From Paraspadella gotoi (taxonomy: Eukaryota > Chaetognatha): a stretch of DNA of 64,000 nucleotides. The notes under the pieces are model-generated. The model was not told where the DNA came from. It searched no databases and worked only from the letters and a program-made list of their open reading frames with translations. Shown here in pieces: positions 57,726 through 64,000 of the stretch; the stretch's first letter is position 1, and the number at the start of each line of letters is the position of its first letter. The DNA lies in the NCBI GenBank assembly GCA_051294375.1, contig CM119268.1, positions 13,837,037-13,901,036 of the forward strand, written 5' to 3'. The translations under genes were made by a program, and so were the position numbers.

Positions 57726-57840
57726 ACTTTTCACCATTTCAAAATTATCTTCTTCTCTGTTCTTACCTTCACCTGTCCTCTCATCTGGCCACTGTCCTTT
57801 ACTCAGCCCTTTGTTGGAAACTCTCCCTCAATCTCTCTCA

Positions 57841-57872
<32 letters not shown>

Positions 57873-57911
57873 AACTTAATGTGTAGAGCATTTTTGATAA
57901 TGTTTTTTCAA

Positions 57912-57950
57912 AGCTGATGAAGACTCGAATCAACAGAGTCGAAACATGTA
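57912..57950 (+). repeat. Hammerhead-like motif, copy 3 (single, not palindromic)
   Basis: GCTGATGAAGACTCGAATCA followed by ACAGAGTCGAAACATGTA. The five-base stem GACTC/GAGTC differs from GGC/GCC in copy 2 but still pairs. Confidence 0.6.
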
Positions 57951-58562
57951 CTATGACAATAAAAATCGTTGTATTGGCAAACAATAAACAATTCCTAATA
58001 GTACAGTTTCTGTAATAAGTATAAATTTAAAACCACAATGCTAATAATAGAAAAATCCGAGGTTACGTACGGTCGTCGATCTATCTCGGTTTTAAATAGT
58101 CTCGCCCCGGGACACTGACTCCGTTCGAACAAATCAATCAAATCGTATCTTTTCTTGTTATTATTAGTCCCTAATCCTCATTCCCTGACATATTATTCCA
58201 TCCATAAGAAATTTATGACCCCACTCTCTTAACTCCGGCAAATATCGAATGGAAGTAGTGACGTTATCGGGAAGCGGATGGCTCAAGCTCTGAGCAGAAT
58301 TCGTCATCAGGAAGAGATGAGGACATCAATATTGTCTCGAGCGGAAAGAGATGAAGTCGCAACGTTGGAAACGACATGCGATCAGTTTTGGTCTGGCTTG
58401 TTTTCTTTGAACCATTTTAAACTTAACCGATACAACTGATGATTTTTTTTTTTCTATTCTGTTTTCTTGTTTTTAGCGATAATTAAATATGAAATATGAT
58501 CTTATCGTATCATTCTTCAAAAATTTCTTCGTTCATCAAGATCGGGATCTAAATGTTGATTC

Positions 58563-58682
58563 ATAAAATTGGTACAACCAATATAAAATTTATCCATTCA
58601 TTTAATAAATAAGCTATCTTGCCCATGACTTTGGACAGGGTTTGGTGGTTTAAGGCCTCCATCACTTTTACAAGATAGATGT
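58563..58682 (+). repeat. Interspersed repeat family R1, copy D
   Basis: Begins ATAAAATTGGTACAACCAAT, contains TAAATAAGCTATCTTGCCCA and ends TTTGGTGGTTTAAGGCCTCC plus a TACAAGATA block. Closest to copy A. Confidence 0.8.
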
Positions 58683-59576
58683 CTGAAAATTATACCGAAA
58701 TTTTCCCAACCAGCCAACTACAGCGGTCTAAAAATTTTAATGAAACTAACAGAATAGAAAAAGTATATTTTAAGAATTGAAATATATGTTTTAGGTCTAT
58801 CTTTATTTGAAGATAAAAAACCAAAGAACAACGTCGCAGACAAAGCGATAAGAAAAAAAGCGACAAATCAACAGCGAAATTTTTATCCAAAAATCAACAT
58901 TTAAACTAAAAAAGAACAAACAAACCTTTGAAAGATTTTCATGGCAAAATCTTATTCTCCAGACACCTGGGCGATCGAGATTTTAAAAAGTTGAGATTAA
59001 AACTAATAAGCAAATATGTCGAGAAAAATATTTCGTCTTCCAAGGTTTTTAAGTTAAGAATAAATTTAACCGTTTTAAAATTCATGCAAAGTGCAGTTGA
59101 TCTATTCTGTTTAATTTCTGCTCGATTCTCATTAATTTCGGGTCGAGACAAGAAACAAGCTCAAAACTGGTGCCAAATGTGAATAATAAGGACTGGAATT
59201 TGTGATTTTTCCCGTGATGTTGATGGTCTATTTTCGTCAACTCACGAAGCTGAGCCGAAGGAACCAACTTTTCTCCGTCAATTCTGTCATCTTTCAAAAA
59301 CAAATATTTTCTCCATGGGCCTTCGTCGACTTTTTCTACATTTTCAAGGCGACAAAATCCGTTGAGTAGATTTTAAAAAGGTTAGGTGATGACAGTGAAT
59401 TTCAAATTTAGTGAAGGATGACAACAACGATGGTAGATAAAGACTGTGAAAATTTAGGGATGACATCGACGAAACGACGGGGGTTTTTGGCTTCCTCGGA
59501 GTCCCGAGAGGCAGACCCCCTCGGTGAAGAGGAAAAGATGAGAAAGAATGAAAGTTGAAACAAAGCGATAGAAATT

Positions 59577-59685
<109 letters not shown>

Positions 59686-60142
59686 CGCTCTCACTGAACA
59701 AGGCCTTGTAAAATATTGAATTGAAAACATATTTCCAAATCGAGCCGCTTGTCAATCTCAATCAATGCATTAAGGGCTAACTTTTTCGACAGTGAATTGC
59801 CAGTTAATTGTGTCGCAAAATAATTCGGGCTGTTACGCTGTTTTTAACTGTTTCAACTCAGTCTTCATCTCGGATATAATTAACGTAAATTACCGACCGA
59901 ATTAAAATACAATTCAAACCGAAAACGAACTCGGTTTTCTTTTCGTAAAAACGAGGCTCACATCGTAAATCGGATTTCATTTTCATCGATTCTTTTTTCT
60001 GTATTTTTTTTCACAGATGCTAATTCTTTCTCTTGCGCTTAATTTCATCGCATTACGGAAATATCGATTCTTCGCCTCCGCCTTTTGTCTCATGTTTCAA
60101 TTTTATCCGAAAATCGAAAACAAAAACAAAAATTCCCGGGCC

Positions 60143-60179
<37 letters not shown>

Positions 60180-61073
60180 ATCCCTAGAAGGCGCGAAAAA
60201 AAAATGTCAGCAACGGCAGCTATTTTTGGCGGCGGCTGAGACTTTGTCCTCGACCCCCTTTTTTTTTTTGTCCTGGACTTTCTCTTTCGTCTGGAGGTTA
60301 TGTTTGTTTTCAAACTCGTTGTCTTAGACTTCTGCTATACCATGTAGGAATATTCTTTTTGTCAATATTTCACCTTCACACTTTGCCTTCGTACTTTTTT
60401 TTTCCTGTTAGAACTCGGATTAGGTAATAAACTTAACGGTAAGTCGATCTTGTCCAAAGTACCTTTGCTCCTTTGTTCTTTTCCATAATTTGATTTTTTT
60501 TTTCTTTATTACTAGGTACTCCTCACCCGTTTCTCTACTCATATTCCTCACCCTCTGACATTTTCCTCGCTTTCTTCACCACCATGCCTCCATGCCTCCA
60601 TGCTTCCTTCCCTCTAAAATCCAAGGCAGAATCTTCTACAACCCGGTCGTTTCGAACCTTTAACGACTCGACGAACAATAAACAAAACAGAAAACGCCAT
60701 CTAAAAAAAAATTAACCGCGAATGGCGTTTATAACGAGACTGGGTACGAAATGGCAATTTAATTTACATGTTCTATCCATTCGACTGTGAGTAGCGCAAA
60801 AGTTTCCGACGGAATCCAGCAGTGAGAGTCCATTTTGTTTTCTAGCTTTTGTTTTGTGTTTTGATTTTTGTGAAAAACCATTTTTACTAGACAAAGTACT
60901 AGTGCAGTATTCCATTCTCTATTCCATAACTTATTCTATATCATGGCACCAAAAAAAATGCGTGGCATCTTTTTCTTGCGCTTCGCCTCCTCGAGACTTA
61001 AAGGTGTTTGATATCCAGGTGTAAATTCGTTGACGTCTTTTTCTGATGTCGTCGACGTCGTCTTCCTCGTCGA

Positions 61074-61106
<33 letters not shown>

Positions 61107-62530
61107 ATTCTTTCGCCTTTTTCACCTCTCACAATTCTGGCCTTTTATTTTCACGAAATTTCGTACTACGACAAACAAAGTGATGAATCCTCAAATGGCA
61201 TCCGAGTGATTAACTGAAAACTGATGAACTTAAAATTTGAAAAAAAGCCCTAAAATTACGGGTTTTTTTTTCACATAAAAAATATTTAAAAAGGTTTTCG
61301 AACGTAAACGAAATGGCAAATTTTAGCGTTCGCTCGATTCGTATTTTTCTGAGGGAACCTTGCCTATCGCTTTTTCGTTTTGTTGACAATGTGATTGTTT
61401 ACATACAGCGTAAACCATTTGAAATCCGCCGCTATAAAAAAATTCACCAAACGAAAATGTAAAAAGATTTTTACAATTTTGAAAAGAAATACATAAAGAC
61501 AAGACATACTTATTTTTATGTTTAAATTTTTTGATAATTGATTTTGTTTTGTATCCAAAATGAGCAAAAAAAGATGAGGAACAAATTCGAGCTTTTTAAT
61601 CAAAATTTGTTACTAGGAATTCATAGCTTTTTTAAACAATCATAATCTTACTAATTTTTACAAATATGGGCATTGAAACAAAGCCCGTCAAAAATAGATT
61701 CAGAAATTTCTTAAAAGTAATATATCTTGATTATTTTTAAAACTCAGGTAGTTATAATTCTGTACCTTTTAACTTCGACAAAGCATCAAAAATATATTTT
61801 TTTATGCTAGGGAATTGAAAAATATATCATAGTATACACTTTTTCAATAGCTTTCAGGCAATATCAATATTATTATTATTTTTTAGAAAACTTCTTTATA
61901 AATTGTTCAGAAAGTAAAACAAAAATTTGTCATTTAAAAACATTCGGCTATTGAGCAGGGAGATCATTTTTAAAGCTATCTTTTACCTCTTCCTGTTAAA
62001 GTAGAAGTAAACCGATAGTAATGATATCTATACATAAAAAATGAGTGAGTCTTATCTTTAAGTATCTCTTTTAAAAATATTAAAATCTTTTCGCGTTTCA
62101 ATTTGGTAAATTTTTCCTAGTAGCGGGTTTTAAAATGGTCACGCTGTAGTAGTTCATATCAGATAACGAGGAAATAGTAAAAGCTGACGGAATTTTTTTT
62201 TTTTTCAATCGAACCAAAGTTCTACGGAATCGTTTTGTCCTTTGAACCCGCAGACGAGTCCTTCGGTCCTTGAAATCTGCCCACCTCTCTTAAAGAGGAT
62301 CTTCAATGAGGCCACTTCCCTCTTCCCGATAATTTCAAGATTTCATTTTTTTCCTCTATTAATTGAAGTTGGACTTTGAATTTCCATTTTAATCCCTTCT
62401 ACCTGCGCATTTAATCGAACTTCATAGCTTCACTTTTTTTTTCGACAAAGAAGGACATAGTTTGTGACGATGACATAGAAAAGGTTCCGACCCTTACATC
62501 AGTCGCCTTCCTTTTCCAACAAGCAACGTC

Positions 62531-63124
62531 ATGAAGTGGCGCGCCCGCGTTTTGACGCTCGTGGCGACGGCGGGCGTCTTTTGCTTCGTTCTCTCTCTCC
62601 TCGTCTTGCAGCACGAGCTCATGCGACCGGAAAGGGATCGCGGCAAAAACACGAACCGCAACGACATTCGAATCCAGCTACGTTTGGACGGCAATCGCGA
62701 CGACAATAACAACAACGACGACAAAATGAGCGACTCCTCGCGACAGACACGAACTTCGGAAGATGGCGCCAAAAAAGAAAAAGCCAACGAGAGCGACGCC
62801 TTGCGGATTCGTGTCGAGGAGAAAAAGGTGGATAAAGCCGCTAAGAAAACTGAAAGTGCAAAGGGCGCTGGCGGCGGCGAAGGCGGCGGCGGAGATGGTG
62901 CCGGAGACGGCGGCGGAAACGACGAAGGCGGCGCTGACGGCGGTGCGGTTGAAAGGGGCGACCGACTCGGCGGCGGCGTGGAGGTTGTTGCGAATGCGAG
63001 AATCATTAAATCGAGAAAGAAAAAGGAAGAGGCTGAACGAGCGGAGGCGGAAGACGAGAATGTGGACGTCACCAAAGAAGAACAAATTAAGGTGACTGAC
63101 ATTAAAAGAGTTTTTTTGCATTAA
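62531..63124 (+). CDS. N-terminal part of a type II membrane protein (signal anchor plus charged stem)
   Basis: The start MKWRARVLTLVATAGVFCFV continues with LSLLVLQHEL, a signal-anchor helix after a short basic N-terminus. A Asn/Asp/Lys/Glu-rich and Gly-rich stem follows. This layout is typical of Golgi glycosyl- or sulfotransferases, but no catalytic domain is present. A donor AAG|GTGACT at 63092 suggests the frame is exon 1 and the rest lies beyond the window. If unspliced, it ends at TAA 63122-63124 as a 197-residue protein. The sequence is far GC-richer than its flanks, supporting coding. Confidence 0.55.
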   Translation: MKWRARVLTLVATAGVFCFVLSLLVLQHELMRPERDRGKNTNRNDIRIQLRLDGNRDDNNNNDDKMSDSSRQTRTSEDGAKKEKANESDALRIRVEEKKVDKAAKKTESAKGAGGGEGGGGDGAGDGGGNDEGGADGGAVERGDRLGGGVEVVANARIIKSRKKKEEAERAEAEDENVDVTKEEQIKVTDIKRVFLH

Positions 63125-63516
63125 TTACTAACTGGTTTTTTCGTTTTTGTTTCTTCTTATAAACGCTTATCCCACGTGAATAAAGTTCTTTGATTCTATA
63201 TGACGTCGATTAACGCGAAAACCGGTTGTCATGCGTCGTTATGTCGTCGTCATGTAACCAAGATGTCGCTCTTATGTCGAAGCGATGTTGCTGTGATGTC
63301 GGAAGGAAGTCGGCCCGATGTCTCTGTGTTCTCGCCTTGTTGTCGCCTAAATATCGCAATTATTTCGTCCTTTGATTATTTGAATTCTACCCATTCTCGA
63401 TATCCCGCTGTTCGCTTCTCGTAATCGTTGCTCTTTCGTTTACGATTTCGTTTGTCCTTAAATGAGAGTTTTCTTGGCTCAAAATAGTAGTTAGCCATAT
63501 TTATTGCTCGGACAAC

Positions 63517-63682
63517 GACAACTTGCAAAACTTTCTTTATTTTTATCTCATAAGTATAATTTGGCGGCTTTTACGGTAAATAATTTTACAGTCANNNNNN
63601 NNNNACGACAACTTACAAAACTTTCTTTATTTTTATCTCAAAAATATAATTTGGCAACTTTTACGGTTAATAATTTTACAGT
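63517..63682. repeat. Near-identical 78-base segment duplicated across a 10-N gap
   Basis: ACGACAACTTGCAAAACTTT... to ...TAATTTTACAGTCA stands on each side of the N run at 63595-63604, with seven or so substitutions. As at 17697, this suggests an unresolved contig-end overlap. The rest of 63125-64000 shows nothing further. Confidence 0.85.
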
Positions 63683-64000
63683 CACTGAACTCTGTGAAGA
63701 GAGTGCGATGTCCTCAGTCCTCACCTAATAAAATGAAGGGAAAAAGATTATATCAAAAAATTCTTATCAAATTTTTCACTCTTAAAACTTTAACGTTATT
63801 TTTAAATTTCTGCTTTTATTTATTTTTTTAATTTATTTTCTCATATTCTTATTTCATCTTAGAATACAACAAATTTTGATCAAGCTTTTTCGTTTAAAAA
63901 AAACTGTGGACTGACCGTATTTGTTCCCCAATCTAATTTAATTACAATTCCTCCTCTTTCCCAAGTAGAGTATTTAACCGATAACAACTTTTTAATAACG

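Overview
The window is nuclear DNA from an invertebrate animal. Genes are split into many short exons with GT-AG (occasionally GC-AG) introns. Non-coding DNA is AT-rich and crowded with (GA)n, (GAAA)n and (GAC)n microsatellites. Dispersed repeats and five assembly gaps are present. The phosphagen kinase is of the creatine-kinase type rather than the arthropod/mollusc arginine-kinase type. That fits an annelid or other lophotrochozoan (or a deuterostome) better than an arthropod, but the species cannot be named from sequence alone.

Layout. (1) About 1.9-13.4 kb, minus strand: a long gene of roughly 29 exons encoding a WDR64/WDR49-like WD-repeat protein. A discoidin (F5/8 type C-like) module is inserted between WD repeats. 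Nested in one of its introns, on the plus strand, is a two-exon MAIP1-like mitochondrial gene (4.2-5.5 kb). (2) 16.3-18.1 kb, minus: first and last exons of what may be one small secreted acidic protein, with the middle lost in a 944-base gap. (3) 18.2-25.7 kb: no convincing gene. (4) 25.8-29.0 kb, plus: complete six-exon creatine kinase-type gene with a TATA box. (5) 33.5-36.0 kb, plus: complete seven-exon cytosolic protein tyrosine phosphatase whose WPD loop reads WPN. (6) 36.9-46.0 kb, plus: 15-exon TMC-family channel with a very long disordered charged tail. One exon and its intron look mis-assembled. (7) 46-51.9 kb: repeats only. (8) 51.9-55.9 kb, plus: 11-exon FLVCR-like (SLC49) transporter with one exon carrying frame lesions. 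(9) 56.8-57.1 kb, plus: a three-exon, 69-residue single-pass membrane microprotein too short for normal ORF filters. (10) 62.5-63.1 kb, plus: first exon of a type II membrane protein.

The genes do not form one pathway; this is an ordinary animal neighbourhood with mixed functions and no operon logic. The most unusual items are the WD-repeat/discoidin chimera, the PTP with intact Cys and Arg but no catalytic Asp, palindromic repeats carrying a covarying hammerhead-like motif reminiscent of Penelope-like elements, the spliced microprotein, and a cluster of GC-AG introns. All exon boundaries were read by eye from splice signals, reading-frame continuity and remembered family features. No alignment or database search was run.
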